In this document: one piece after another, positions 43,970 through 52,500 of the stretch
How positions within the stretch are numbered: position 1 is the first letter of the stretch
Layout of the letters: each line of letters begins with the position of its first letter
From: Flavobacterium aquatile LMG 4008 = ATCC 11947
Lineage (GTDB): Bacteria; Bacteroidota; Bacteroidia; Flavobacteriales; Flavobacteriaceae
Assembly: GCF_000757385.1 (NCBI RefSeq)
Contig: NZ_JRHH01000004.1
Span: forward strand, 389,527 to 453,526
Direction of reading: 5' to 3'
DNA: 64,000 nucleotides
Notes under the pieces: model-generated
Seen by the model: the letters and a program-made list of their open reading frames with translations, nothing else
What the model was told of the DNA's origin: nothing
Database searches by the model: none
Position numbers and translations under genes: made by a program

Positions 43970-45118
43970 TTATTTGATTGCGTCTTGAATATTTATGCTT
44001 TTACCATCTTTAAATGCTATTAAATAAGCCGATGTAAAACCTTTTGCTTTGGCTTCTTGTAACAAACTTTTAGCAGTTTCATGACTAGATGTTGCTCCGT
44101 ACATGTATTTGTACAAACCATTTTCAAACAAACTAGTGATATTTTGTAATCCTTTAAAGTTACTTGGAACCAACTCTAAATTTTTAGAACTAGCCGATAA
44201 TTGTACTTTAAATATAATTCCGTTTTCGTCAGCTTTTGGCATTTCCTTGTTTTCGATAACAGTATCAGGCTGCACCACTTCGACAGGTTTTTCTACAATT
44301 CGTCGAACTGGTTTTTCAACTTTAGGTTCGTTAGGTTCTTCACCAAAAAACTCTCTTTTGTAACTTACTATAGCTTCTGCAATTCCTTGAGCAATATCGT
44401 CTTGTCCTTGTTCTGAATCCAATCGTGCGCCTTCTTCTTTATTAGAAATAAACCCCATTTCAATAAGAACTCTCGGCATGTAGGCTTTGTGCAATACCAT
44501 AAATGGCGCTTGCTTCACTCCTCTACTTTTTAAGCCCATATCATTTTTAAAATTATCCTGAATTTTTCCTGCTAAAGCAATACTGTTTTCAAGAAACTCT
44601 TCTTGCATTAATGTCATTCCTATCAATGATTCGGGTGCATTTGGATTGTAACCTTCGTATTTTTGTTTGTAATCTTTCTCTAATGTAATTACCGAGTTCT
44701 CCTTTTTAGCCGCTTCAAGATTGGATGCATTTTTGGTTAAACCCATTACATAGGTTTCAGTACCATCGGGAACTGTATTTTTATTAGCATTACAATGAAT
44801 CGATACAAAAATACTCGCATCGGCACGGTTAGCAATGTTAGCTCGTTCTACTAAATCGATAAAAACATCGGTTTTACGTGTGTAAATTACTTTGATATTT
44901 GGATTTTTCTCTAATATTTGGCCCACTTTTAAAACCACTTTAAGTGCAATATTCTTTTCAACGTGACCATGATAGGTGGCACCAAAATCGTGATCGCCGT
45001 GACCAGCATCAAGTGTCACCACAAATTTGTCGGTTTGCGCATTTACAGAACTGCAAAAAGTCAATACAATAAGCAGTTGCATTGCTAGTGAATTCTTAAA
45101 TTTTGTTATCAATTTCAA
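43970..45118 (-). CDS. N-acetylmuramoyl-L-alanine amidase (Amidase_3), paralogue A
   Basis: The 382-residue periplasmic enzyme cuts the MurNAc-L-Ala bond in peptidoglycan. Zn ligands are His40 (DAGHGDHD), Glu54 (HVEKNIAL) and His108 (SIHCNANK); the catalytic Glu is in VLIEMGFISN (near 225). After a Pro/Glu-rich linker (about 255-300) a SPOR-like C-terminal domain (about 305-380) probably binds septal glycan. The start is a TTG at 45118 that gives a proper signal peptide (ending SSVNAQ); an ATG 12 codons later is possible. It is a tandem duplicate of the next gene. Confidence 0.9.
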   Translation of the reverse strand: MKLITKFKNSLAMQLLIVLTFCSSVNAQTDKFVVTLDAGHGDHDFGATYHGHVEKNIALKVVLKVGQILEKNPNIKVIYTRKTDVFIDLVERANIANRADASIFVSIHCNANKNTVPDGTETYVMGLTKNASNLEAAKKENSVITLEKDYKQKYEGYNPNAPESLIGMTLMQEEFLENSIALAGKIQDNFKNDMGLKSRGVKQAPFMVLHKAYMPRVLIEMGFISNKEEGARLDSEQGQDDIAQGIAEAIVSYKREFFGEEPNEPKVEKPVRRIVEKPVEVVQPDTVIENKEMPKADENGIIFKVQLSASSKNLELVPSNFKGLQNITSLFENGLYKYMYGATSSHETAKSLLQEAKAKGFTSAYLIAFKDGKSINIQDAIK

Positions 45119-45138
45119 AATATATATTTTTTATAAAA

Positions 45139-46245
45139 TTAATTATTATTTTTCAATGCGTCATTTAAATTAATGCTCTTTTCATTTTTAAAAGCTACTA
45201 CAAAAGCACTTTTATATCCTTTACTGACTGCTATTTCTTGCATTTTCTTAGCTTCATCATAACTTGATGTTGCACCATAAAAATACTTATATAATGTACT
45301 GCTTTTCGTTAAAGAAATGTTATTTAAACCTTTAAAATTTTTAGAAACTAAATCCAATTTAGTAGAACTTGCAGCAATTTGAACTTTAAAAACCACTTCA
45401 TTAGGATTTGATGGTTTAGAAAACTCAACTTCTTTTTTGGTATAAACTTGTTCGCTACTAGCTGTTAATCTGCCATCACCAAAATATTCGTTTTTGTAAT
45501 TGATGATTGCATCGGCTATTTCATTTGCCATTTTTTCTTGACCAGCATCTGAGTTTAGAAATTTTCCTTCTTCTTTGTTAGATAAAAAACCCAATTCAAT
45601 GAGAACACTTGGCATGTAAGCAGCATCTAAAACCCATAACGGCTGTTGCTTTACACCACGAGTTTTTCTTTTTAAATTATGCGTGAAATTATTCTGAATT
45701 TTATTAGCTAAATTGATACTACTATTGAGGTTGTCTTCTTGCATAATAGTTAAGCCTATTAATGATTCAGGATTTTTAGGATTAAAACCTTTGTAGGTTT
45801 CCTTATAATTATCCTCCAAATAAATTACCGAGTTTTCGCTTTTTGCCACTTCAAGATTCATATCTGTTCGTGACAAACCCATAACAAATGTTTCTGTACC
45901 CGATGGACCAAAGTTTTTAACCGAATTACAATGAATGGATACGAATAAATTAGCATCATTCTTATTTGCTATTTTCGGACGGTTGGCCAACTCAATAAAT
46001 TCATCGGAAACTCTGGTATAAATTACTTTAAAGTCTTTATCTTTTTCTAATTGCTTGCCTACTTTTAAAGTAGTTTTCAGTGCAATATCTTTCTCTTTAA
46101 ATCCGTGGTACATATTTCCAGGATCTTTTCCACCATGACCAGCATCAAGAATAATTACGAACTTTTTATTCTGAGAATAAATGGTGTTCCCAAAAATAAA
46201 AGTTAAAAACAGTAGTAATATAGTGAAATTATATCTAATTTTCAT
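45139..46245 (-). CDS. N-acetylmuramoyl-L-alanine amidase (Amidase_3), paralogue B
   Basis: The 368-residue enzyme repeats the layout of its downstream neighbour: signal peptide (ending TIYSQ), Zn ligands His37 (DAGHGGKD), Glu51 (KEKDIALK) and His105 (SIHCNSVK), catalytic Glu in VLIELGFLSN, then a shorter linker and a SPOR-like tail ending KNEKSINLNDALK. The two are about equally long and clearly paralogous over the whole length. The gene is divergent from lptD (80 bases between starts). Confidence 0.9.
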   Translation of the reverse strand: MKIRYNFTILLLFLTFIFGNTIYSQNKKFVIILDAGHGGKDPGNMYHGFKEKDIALKTTLKVGKQLEKDKDFKVIYTRVSDEFIELANRPKIANKNDANLFVSIHCNSVKNFGPSGTETFVMGLSRTDMNLEVAKSENSVIYLEDNYKETYKGFNPKNPESLIGLTIMQEDNLNSSINLANKIQNNFTHNLKRKTRGVKQQPLWVLDAAYMPSVLIELGFLSNKEEGKFLNSDAGQEKMANEIADAIINYKNEYFGDGRLTASSEQVYTKKEVEFSKPSNPNEVVFKVQIAASSTKLDLVSKNFKGLNNISLTKSSTLYKYFYGATSSYDEAKKMQEIAVSKGYKSAFVVAFKNEKSINLNDALKNNN

Positions 46246-46297
46246 TGTTAACGTTAATTTTAATTAAAACTGCTAGTTTATAATTTTATTATTTGTC

Positions 46298-46305
46298 TAT
46301 TTTTG
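46298..46305 (+). promoter_or_regulatory. -7 promoter element for lptD
   Basis: TATTTTTG matches TAnnTTTG and leaves about 20 bases to the TTG start at 46326, supporting that start. Confidence 0.6.
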
Positions 46306-46325
46306 ACGAAAAATAATATGTAAGT

Positions 46326-49061
46326 TTGGCAGTTCAAAAATCAAGCCATATTTTTACAAAAATAGTATTAAAACCTTTGCGTACAAACTTATTTTATATC
46401 GTTTTATTAGCCTATTTCCTAACAATTGGAAGTACACAATTATATTCGCAAGAATTACCAAAAAAGTCACAACCCATTCCTTCTAATAATCAGACACCTA
46501 AACCTGAAAAAGAGATATCTCCTGACGGAAAAATAGAAGAAGTACCGATTACAAAAACTGACACTATTAAAATAGATTCTTTAAAAAATAAAAAATCTAC
46601 TCTTGAAGGTAAAGTAAAATACAAAGCAAAAAACTACGCAAAATTTGATCAGAAAAAACAAATACTAACGCTTAATGATGAAGCCGAATTGTTTTATTTG
46701 GACTACGAATTAAAAGCAGGTGTAATAGTTTACGATTATAAAAAGAACGAAGTCTACGCTGGTAGACTAAAAGATTCTACTGGAAAGTACATACAGCTTC
46801 CAGTTTTTAAACAAGGTGCTAATGTAATTGAACCCGATTCGATCCGATTTAACACAGTAACTAAACGAGCAATTGTATTTAATTCGAGAACCGAACAACA
46901 AGATTTTAGAATTAAAGCCGATATAACTAAGAAAGAAAATGATTCGGTTTATTTTATGAAAGGTGCCCGATTTACCACTTCTAAAGATATTGAAAATCCT
47001 GAGTACTATTTTTATACCAATAAGGTAAAATTTGTTCCAGGTAAAAAAGTAGTTGTTGGTGGAACCAATATGGTTATTGCCGATGTTCCTACTCCATTAT
47101 TTTTACCCTTTGCCTTTTTTCCAATGACTGATAAAAGTCGTTCTGGAATTATTATTCCTAATTACAATTATACTTCGCAACGAGGATACACACTTCAAAA
47201 CGGCGGCTATTATTTTGCTTTAAGCGACAATTACGATTTGGCCGTTCTAGGAGACTACTACACCAACGGAAGTTATGGCTTACGATTTGAATCGCGTTAT
47301 GCTAAAATGTACAAATTCTCTGGAAACGTAAACATTCGATTTGAAAACCTTATTAATAGTGAGCGCGGTTATCCCGATTATGCCAAGACAAGTATTTACA
47401 ATATTCAGTGGTCGCATGCTAAAGACGGAAAATCAAATCCAAATTCTAGATTTTCTGCTTCGGTCAACTTAGGAAGTAGTCGTTACTATCAGCAATCTTT
47501 AAATCAGGTGAATGTCGGTTCCAATTTGAATAACACTTTGAGTTCTTCCATATCCTATTCTACTTCATTTCAAACCGTTCCTGCGGTAAATTTATCCTTA
47601 ACAGCAACGCATTCACAAAATACACAGACTCAGGAAATAAACATGACTTTGCCAACATTACAAGCCAGTGTAGATAGAATATTTCCGTTTGCTCCCAAAG
47701 ATGGCGTTAAAAAAGGATTCTTTAAAAACATCAATTTACAATACAACTTAAGAGGAGAAAATCGTATCAAAACTAATGATTCGCTTTTCTTTAAATCAGA
47801 AATGTTTGATACGGCTTTAGCTGGATTTCAACATTCGATTCCATTATCTACCAACTTTAAGATATTCAAATATTTTAGTGCTTCTACTTCTTTTAATTAT
47901 CAAGAAACTTGGCAATTTAAAACCATTAGAAAACAATTCAATCCATTAGAAAATGCTGTGGAAAACATAGACGTCAACGGATTTGACGCTTTTAGAACGT
48001 ACTCTTTTTCTAATAGTGTTGGAACCACTATTTACGGAACATTCAATTTTGGTGAGGATAAAAAAATCAAATCGATTAGACACGTAATGCGACCAGCAAT
48101 TTCGCATAGTTACACACCAAGTTTTGATAAATATTATGATACTTATGCTGCCGACGGAAGCGGAACCATGATTAAAGATTACACTAGATTTGAAGGTGGA
48201 TTATTCGGAATTCCAGGTAAAAATTATTCTAACAATATAGGATTTAATTTAAGTAACACCTTTGAAGCTAAAGTAACCGATAGAGATTCTACTAAAACAG
48301 AACCTAAAAAAATCATGCTTATCAATAACTTAAATTTTTCTACCAGTTATGATATGGCAGCCGATTCTTTACGTTGGGCACCAGTTCGAATGAGTGGCGG
48401 AACACAATTATTTAAGCAAAAGATGAATGTGAACTTTGCAGCAACTTTAGATCCTTATGCCATTGACAATAATGGTAGACGTATAGATGTATTCAATATA
48501 AATAACGGCGGAAGTCTTTTTAGAATGAGTAGTGCCAACATGAACATTGGATATTCCATTGCAAGTACTGATGGTGATGGAAAAGACAAAAAGAAAAACG
48601 AACAAGGTGCGCGAAATGGTGGTCGAGAAGACGATTTATTTGGTTCGAATGCCGATTTAAGTGACCGACGCGAAAGTCAGTTTGGTGAAGATGATGAGGA
48701 ATCCTTTTCGGAGTTTTATAAGTCAGAACTTCCTTGGGATATAACTTTTGCTTATTCGTTAACCTATAGTAATGCCGCACGTGAAAGTGAAATTGTAAAC
48801 AACTCGGTGATGATATCTGCCAATACAAGTTTGACAACCAAATGGAAAGTGGGTGTTTCAACAGGTTACGATTTTGTGCAACGAGGCGTTACTTTTACGC
48901 AACTTCGATTGGAACGTGATTTATTGAGTTGGCGAATGGATTTCAACTGGGTTCCGTTTGGAGATTACACCTATTGGGGATTTTTTATTGGTATAAAAGC
49001 AAGTGTCTTGAGCGATGTAAAATGGGATAAACGCTCAATTCCAGATAGAACTTTGAGATAA
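46326..49061 (+). CDS. lptD: LPS-assembly outer-membrane protein LptD
   Basis: The 911-residue protein has a signal-anchor-like N-terminus (FYIVLLAYFLTIGSTQLYSQ), a periplasmic OstA/LptA-like jellyroll (about 95-255: KFDQKKQILTLNDEAELFYL, FVPGKKVVVGGTNMVIADVP) and a large beta-barrel from about 260 on, ending in aromatic strands (WVPFGDYTYWGFFIG). LptD with LptE puts lipopolysaccharide into the outer leaflet. A Lys/Asp/Glu-rich insertion (about 755-805) looks like a loop. The start is TTG at 46326; an ATG at 46319 is followed at once by a stop. ridA follows 20 bases later. Confidence 0.88.
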   Translation: MAVQKSSHIFTKIVLKPLRTNLFYIVLLAYFLTIGSTQLYSQELPKKSQPIPSNNQTPKPEKEISPDGKIEEVPITKTDTIKIDSLKNKKSTLEGKVKYKAKNYAKFDQKKQILTLNDEAELFYLDYELKAGVIVYDYKKNEVYAGRLKDSTGKYIQLPVFKQGANVIEPDSIRFNTVTKRAIVFNSRTEQQDFRIKADITKKENDSVYFMKGARFTTSKDIENPEYYFYTNKVKFVPGKKVVVGGTNMVIADVPTPLFLPFAFFPMTDKSRSGIIIPNYNYTSQRGYTLQNGGYYFALSDNYDLAVLGDYYTNGSYGLRFESRYAKMYKFSGNVNIRFENLINSERGYPDYAKTSIYNIQWSHAKDGKSNPNSRFSASVNLGSSRYYQQSLNQVNVGSNLNNTLSSSISYSTSFQTVPAVNLSLTATHSQNTQTQEINMTLPTLQASVDRIFPFAPKDGVKKGFFKNINLQYNLRGENRIKTNDSLFFKSEMFDTALAGFQHSIPLSTNFKIFKYFSASTSFNYQETWQFKTIRKQFNPLENAVENIDVNGFDAFRTYSFSNSVGTTIYGTFNFGEDKKIKSIRHVMRPAISHSYTPSFDKYYDTYAADGSGTMIKDYTRFEGGLFGIPGKNYSNNIGFNLSNTFEAKVTDRDSTKTEPKKIMLINNLNFSTSYDMAADSLRWAPVRMSGGTQLFKQKMNVNFAATLDPYAIDNNGRRIDVFNINNGGSLFRMSSANMNIGYSIASTDGDGKDKKKNEQGARNGGREDDLFGSNADLSDRRESQFGEDDEESFSEFYKSELPWDITFAYSLTYSNAARESEIVNNSVMISANTSLTTKWKVGVSTGYDFVQRGVTFTQLRLERDLLSWRMDFNWVPFGDYTYWGFFIGIKASVLSDVKWDKRSIPDRTLR

Positions 49062-49081
49062 TTCTTTACAGAAAATAGATT

Positions 49082-49462
49082 ATGAAAAAAATAATATTTA
49101 CAGACAAAGCGCCTGCTCCTATCGGGCCTTATAATCAAGCTGTATTAGTTGGAAATACACTTTACACATCGGGGCAAATTGCTTTGAATCCAGAAACAAT
49201 GGAATTGGTTGTATCCGATATTGAAACCGAAACCAAACAAGTAATGGAAAACATGAAAGCAGTTCTTGAAGCTGCCAACATGACTTTTGAAAACGTAGTA
49301 AAAACGACTATCTTCATTATGGACATGAATGATTTTGCAAGAATCAATACCGTTTACGGAAGCTACTTCGACGAAAAAACAGCTCCAGCAAGAGAAACTG
49401 TTCAAGTTGCCGGATTACCTAAAGGTGTGAATGTAGAAATTTCAATGACCGCTATTAAATAG
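49082..49462 (+). CDS. ridA: RidA family 2-iminobutanoate/2-iminopropanoate deaminase
   Basis: The 126-residue protein is a complete RidA: FTDKAPAPIGPYNQAVLVGN, LYTSGQIALNPE, NVVKTTIFIMDMNDF and the signature ARETVQVAGLPKGVNVEI with the active-site Arg and Glu. As a trimer it hydrolyses reactive enamine/imine intermediates released by PLP enzymes such as threonine dehydratase, protecting other PLP enzymes. It begins 20 bases after lptD, so it is probably cotranscribed. The function has no evident link to LPS. Confidence 0.95.
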   Translation: MKKIIFTDKAPAPIGPYNQAVLVGNTLYTSGQIALNPETMELVVSDIETETKQVMENMKAVLEAANMTFENVVKTTIFIMDMNDFARINTVYGSYFDEKTAPARETVQVAGLPKGVNVEISMTAIK

Positions 49463-49511
49463 TGCTCAGTGTTCAGGTTGCAGATTTCAGATTTCAGGTT
49501 GCAGTTTACAT
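49463..49511 (+). repeat. Heptamer tract (RTTKCAG)
   Basis: TGCTCAG, TGTTCAG, GTTGCAG, ATTTCAG twice, GTTGCAG and TTTACAT in 7-base register, starting directly after the ridA stop. Confidence 0.8.
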
Positions 49512-49527
49512 ATTAAAATAACACAAC

Positions 49528-49562
49528 AATCCTTGAGAGTTTTACTTTTAAGGATTTTTTTT
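49528..49562 (+). terminator. Intrinsic terminator of lptD-ridA
   Basis: AATCCTT (49528-49534) pairs with AAGGATT (49550-49556), with an inner imperfect extension, followed by a T-run. Confidence 0.8.
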
Positions 49563-49587
49563 ATATTTACAGAATTAAAAAATAATT

Positions 49588-50001
49588 ATGAAGAAAATAG
49601 TTTTATTAGTGCTGGCTACAGTATTAATGTCTACCACAACTAAAAATGCTAAACCTAATTTTATTGGAAAATGGACAGGTGACGATAATAAAGAAGTAGG
49701 TTACATCACGTTTGATAAAGAAGGTTATGCATCATTCGAAATGCAAGGTCAAGTTCTTGGCGGAAAAGAATTTGACATAAATGGCAAAAAAGGAAAAATG
49801 ACGTATGTAATAAATACTAAAACAAATCCAATTCAAGTAGATTTTATTATCACTAACTTAGATACTGGCGAAGAAAAAAGAATGCTTTGCATTGCCGAAT
49901 TTATCGACAAAAACACCATGAACTTTGCCTTGAATTTTGACAACATAAGACCAAAAGACTTTCTATCAAAAGATGCTATTGTACTAACAAGAGAAAAATA
50001 A
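49588..50001 (+). CDS. Small secreted lipocalin-like hypothetical protein (137 aa)
   Basis: A short, weak signal peptide (MKKIVLLVLATVLMSTTTKN) is followed by a compact beta-rich domain: FIGKWTGDDNKEVGYITFDKEG, EFDINGKKGKMTYVI, MLCIAEFIDKNTMNFAL. The GKW opening and strand pattern recall small lipocalin-like domains, but no family match is certain. It has terminators on both sides and so appears monocistronic. Confidence 0.72.
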   Translation: MKKIVLLVLATVLMSTTTKNAKPNFIGKWTGDDNKEVGYITFDKEGYASFEMQGQVLGGKEFDINGKKGKMTYVINTKTNPIQVDFIITNLDTGEEKRMLCIAEFIDKNTMNFALNFDNIRPKDFLSKDAIVLTREK

Positions 50002-50023
50002 AGATTTACAATAGTAAAATACA

Positions 50024-50062
50024 AAATCCTCATGAGCAAATGCTTTTGAGGATTTTTTTATT
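50024..50062 (+). terminator. Intrinsic terminator
   Basis: AAATCCTCA (50024-50032) and TGAGGATTT (50047-50055) pair around a 14-base loop containing AGCAAATGCTTT, followed by T-run. The same hairpin core recurs at 50948. Confidence 0.85.
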
Positions 50063-50121
50063 GATTTACCAATGTAATTACTCCCAACGTTAATTAGTTG
50101 CGAAAATTTGTTTCTGGTTAC

Positions 50122-50166
50122 TATATAAAAGTTGTGCAATATTTTCATGAACTATCCGTTAAGAAA
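50122..50166 (+). repeat. Repeated leader element (AAGTTGTGC...CGTTAA), copy 1
   Basis: TATATAAAAGTTGTGCAATA, then TTTTCATGAACTATCCGTTAA, just before the SIMPL gene. A close copy lies at 51061-51100 before the channel gene. The 5' side (50088-50101) also holds AACGTTAATTAGTTGCG, a cassette-like word. Confidence 0.6.
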
Positions 50167-50172
50167 TAACTT

Positions 50173-50865
50173 ATGAAAAATATAACCTTACTCCTAGTTG
50201 CTTTATCTTTTATCAAAATTGAAGCTCAAAATGTTGCTCCAACAGTAAACTCCATTCCTTTTATTGAAGTAATTGGAACTGCTAAAAAGGAAATTGAACC
50301 CAATCAAATTTTTGTTTCAATAACATTGAGCGAAAAGTCAATTGACAATAAAAAATATTCTATTGAAGCTCAAGAAGAAAAATTGAAACAATCACTACAG
50401 AAATGGAATATAGATTTGACAAATTTAACATTGTCCGATTTTAATTCGAAAATAATTCGTGATAAGAAAAATGAAATTGGTTTTAAACAATCCAAAGAGT
50501 ATGTTTTACTTTTGAAAAGTGCCGATGAAGTTTCAAAAATTTTCAAAGACCTGTTCGAAGCCAACATAAAAGAAGCAGATGTTATTAGTGTGCAGCATAC
50601 CAATATTCTTCAATATGTCAAAGAAGCACGAATTGATGCCCTCAAAGCAGCCAAAGAAAAGGCACAATATTTAGTAGAAGCTATTGGAAATAAAATTGAT
50701 CAACCATTAGAAATAATTGAACAAAGTCGTAATTCAGATGACTTTAATTACTATCGTGGAAACGTATATTTAAAAAAAGAAGAAGCGGAACAAACAATTT
50801 CATCAAGTGAATTTAAAAAGATTGTTATCAATATATCGTATAAAGTAAAGTATTCCATCAAGTAA
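50173..50865 (+). CDS. SIMPL domain protein (DUF541)
   Basis: The 230-residue protein has a signal peptide (ending IKIEAQ) and a SIMPL domain (about 32-225): FIEVIGTAKKEIEPNQIFVS near the start, KEYVLLLKSADEVSKI in the middle and ALKAAKEKAQYLVEAIG near 165-181. DUF541 proteins are periplasmic or outer-membrane proteins that form rings in some species and have been tied to stress or signalling. The role is unknown. It is followed by a strong terminator, and its leader resembles that of the channel-like gene downstream. Confidence 0.88.
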   Translation: MKNITLLLVALSFIKIEAQNVAPTVNSIPFIEVIGTAKKEIEPNQIFVSITLSEKSIDNKKYSIEAQEEKLKQSLQKWNIDLTNLTLSDFNSKIIRDKKNEIGFKQSKEYVLLLKSADEVSKIFKDLFEANIKEADVISVQHTNILQYVKEARIDALKAAKEKAQYLVEAIGNKIDQPLEIIEQSRNSDDFNYYRGNVYLKKEEAEQTISSSEFKKIVINISYKVKYSIK

Positions 50866-50947
50866 AAATCATGCAATAGCCATTTATCTTTTTAAGATTG
50901 TTCGAACAAAAAACTCTTCAACTAAAAAGATGTAAAAACACAATACT

Positions 50948-50977
50948 CCTCAAGAGCAAATGCTTTTGAGGATTTTT
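50948..50977 (+). terminator. Intrinsic terminator
   Basis: CCTCAAGAGCA pairs with TGCTTTTGAGG around AA (50948-50971), followed by ATTTTTTTA. It shares its central word with the terminator at 50024, which suggests duplication. Confidence 0.88.
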
Positions 50978-51010
50978 TTATATATTTGAGAAATGTAAAT
51001 TTTGATTTTA

Positions 51011-51048
51011 TCAGACCTATACATCCAAAACTGGGTAGATAAGTCTGA
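51011..51048. repeat. Inverted repeat in the channel-gene leader
   Basis: TCAGACCTAT (51011-51020) and ATAAGTCTGA (51039-51048) are complementary with one mismatch; a further GTCAGACATA follows at 51053. It could be an operator. Confidence 0.5.
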
Positions 51049-51060
51049 TTTTGTCAGACA

Positions 51061-51110
51061 TATATACAAGTTGTGCGCTATTTTGAATCACGTTAACCGA
51101 GAGAAACTCT
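51061..51110 (+). repeat. Repeated leader element, copy 2
   Basis: TATATACAAGTTGTGCGCTA, then TTTTGAATCACGTTAACCGAG. It matches copy 1 at 50122 in most positions and has the same distance order to the next gene. Confidence 0.6.
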
Positions 51111-51132
51111 TTTAAAACAAATTAAACTATAA

Positions 51133-52335
51133 ATGGGAAGTTTTTTAAACATAAATTTAGACGGGAAAATTGACACCAACTTTTTTATCAAACACATTTT
51201 TTTTAGTTTCTTTTGGGTTTTAGGCATTCTAATTTTCATCTTTAGATTTGACATTTTAATTAATAATGAATATTCCAGTTCACTCAATTGGCTTCATATA
51301 AGTATCCCAACTTTATACTTTCTACTTTTAATTATATATTTCTGCTTTATAAAATGGTATTATATCGTCGCTTTTATTTTTTATCCATTTTTAATGTTCT
51401 TTTGGTTTTTGCCAAAAACAATTTTAAGTGTTGGGAAAGTTTATTTATTAGGAACTTATTTGAATTGGATTTTTTCAAAACTTTCTAATTTTAAACTTTT
51501 CATTTTCAATATATTCTTTCTTCTTTTTTCTTTTATATTCTTTATTACAGTCAATGAAAATTGGACAAGATGGCTTTTTATAATCTGTTTATCTTACTTC
51601 TATTTAGTCTATTTGTACAAATTTTTAATAAAATCGTTTAAAAAACCAACATTATTTGGCGCTGATATTGATGAAGTTTTTTCAAAATTAATAAATGATA
51701 AAAGCCCTGAAAATTCACTTGTAATAAAATCATATATTATTCAAAAAGAAGATGAAAAATTGGAAGAATATTTATTGAAAGAGGTAAGAATCAAGAGAAT
51801 GCTTTTAGCAAATTATGCTATTGAACTTTTGTCAAAAAGACTAAATGGTTATAAAGGCCAACAAGCTTATATAATCTCGTGGATTTTTGGAGCTATGATG
51901 TTCTTTTTATCATCAATAATTTTCTTTTGGTTTTTAAATTTTCAGTTATATAAAATTGACCATTCAAATTTTAACTATACAGGAACTTCAACAAGCTTTG
52001 ACTTTTTATATTATACAATCAAAACAATAACTTTTGGTGATATTGAACTCATTAAACCCATAAGTGTATTAGCTCGTATAAGCGAAACTTGCTCTTTTTT
52101 CACTATTGGAATATTTTTTCTTGTAATAGTTGTTTCAATTGTTCTTTCTATGAAACAAGACAAAGTAAATGAAAATGTAAAATTGACAACTGAACTAATG
52201 AACAGCGAAAGTTTGACTTTGATAACATATATGAAAGAGGAATTTGGCTTGGAAATTAAATCAGCTTTTGGAGAAATAAAAAATATAGATGATTCATTAA
52301 AAAAATTAAAAGATATAATCGACAAAATATTTTAG
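51133..52335 (+). CDS. Ion-channel-like membrane protein with unusual pore loop
   Basis: The 400-residue protein has about five hydrophobic helices in residues 10-175, a cytosolic segment (about 180-245) and, at the C-terminal side, two helices (about 255-280 and 320-345) around the pore-loop text YYTIKTITFGDIELI (about 293-307). That is the two-helix plus selectivity-filter layout of voltage-independent K+ channels (Ion_trans_2), but the filter reads TITFGD rather than TVGYGD. A helical tail (350-400) with MKEEFGLEIKSAFGEI may assemble subunits. It looks like a recently acquired gene: very AT-rich, cassette-like flanks. Ion selectivity is open. Confidence 0.72.
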   Translation: MGSFLNINLDGKIDTNFFIKHIFFSFFWVLGILIFIFRFDILINNEYSSSLNWLHISIPTLYFLLLIIYFCFIKWYYIVAFIFYPFLMFFWFLPKTILSVGKVYLLGTYLNWIFSKLSNFKLFIFNIFFLLFSFIFFITVNENWTRWLFIICLSYFYLVYLYKFLIKSFKKPTLFGADIDEVFSKLINDKSPENSLVIKSYIIQKEDEKLEEYLLKEVRIKRMLLANYAIELLSKRLNGYKGQQAYIISWIFGAMMFFLSSIIFFWFLNFQLYKIDHSNFNYTGTSTSFDFLYYTIKTITFGDIELIKPISVLARISETCSFFTIGIFFLVIVVSIVLSMKQDKVNENVKLTTELMNSESLTLITYMKEEFGLEIKSAFGEIKNIDDSLKKLKDIIDKIF

Positions 52336-52351
52336 AAAAAAAACAGCACAC

Positions 52352-52474
52352 AACAGCCGTTTGGCGCAATGGCTGGTTTTGCTTTTCTTAGCCGGAAATT
52401 ACTAAGTTGAAATTTTGCTTATCTTTAGAACAAATTATTAAAAAAGTCGCCACTGACGCCAAGCGCCGGAACGT
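52352..52474. repeat. Cassette-like inverted-repeat spacer
   Basis: Left arm AACAGCCGTTTGGCGCAATG, ending GC (52352-52373), and right arm GCCACTGACGCCAAGCGCCG followed by GAACGTT (52449-52474) are complementary over about 17 positions with bulges. The centre is AT-rich, with the inner stem CTTAG...CTAAG. Ends AAC and GTT recall attC ends, but the canonical RYYYAAC and GTTRRRY boxes are absent. Confidence 0.65.
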
Positions 52475-52500
52475 TACCAGTAATTACCAAAACCCTGATT

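Noticed and set aside
46319..46324. ATG at 46319 as the lptD start
   Set aside because: It is followed immediately by TAA; the TTG at 46326 is the first usable start in frame and fits the promoter position.
52352..52474. Canonical integron attC site
   Set aside because: The ends have AAC and GTT, but the flanking RYYYAAC and GTTRRRY boxes are not met and no integron integrase is in the window.
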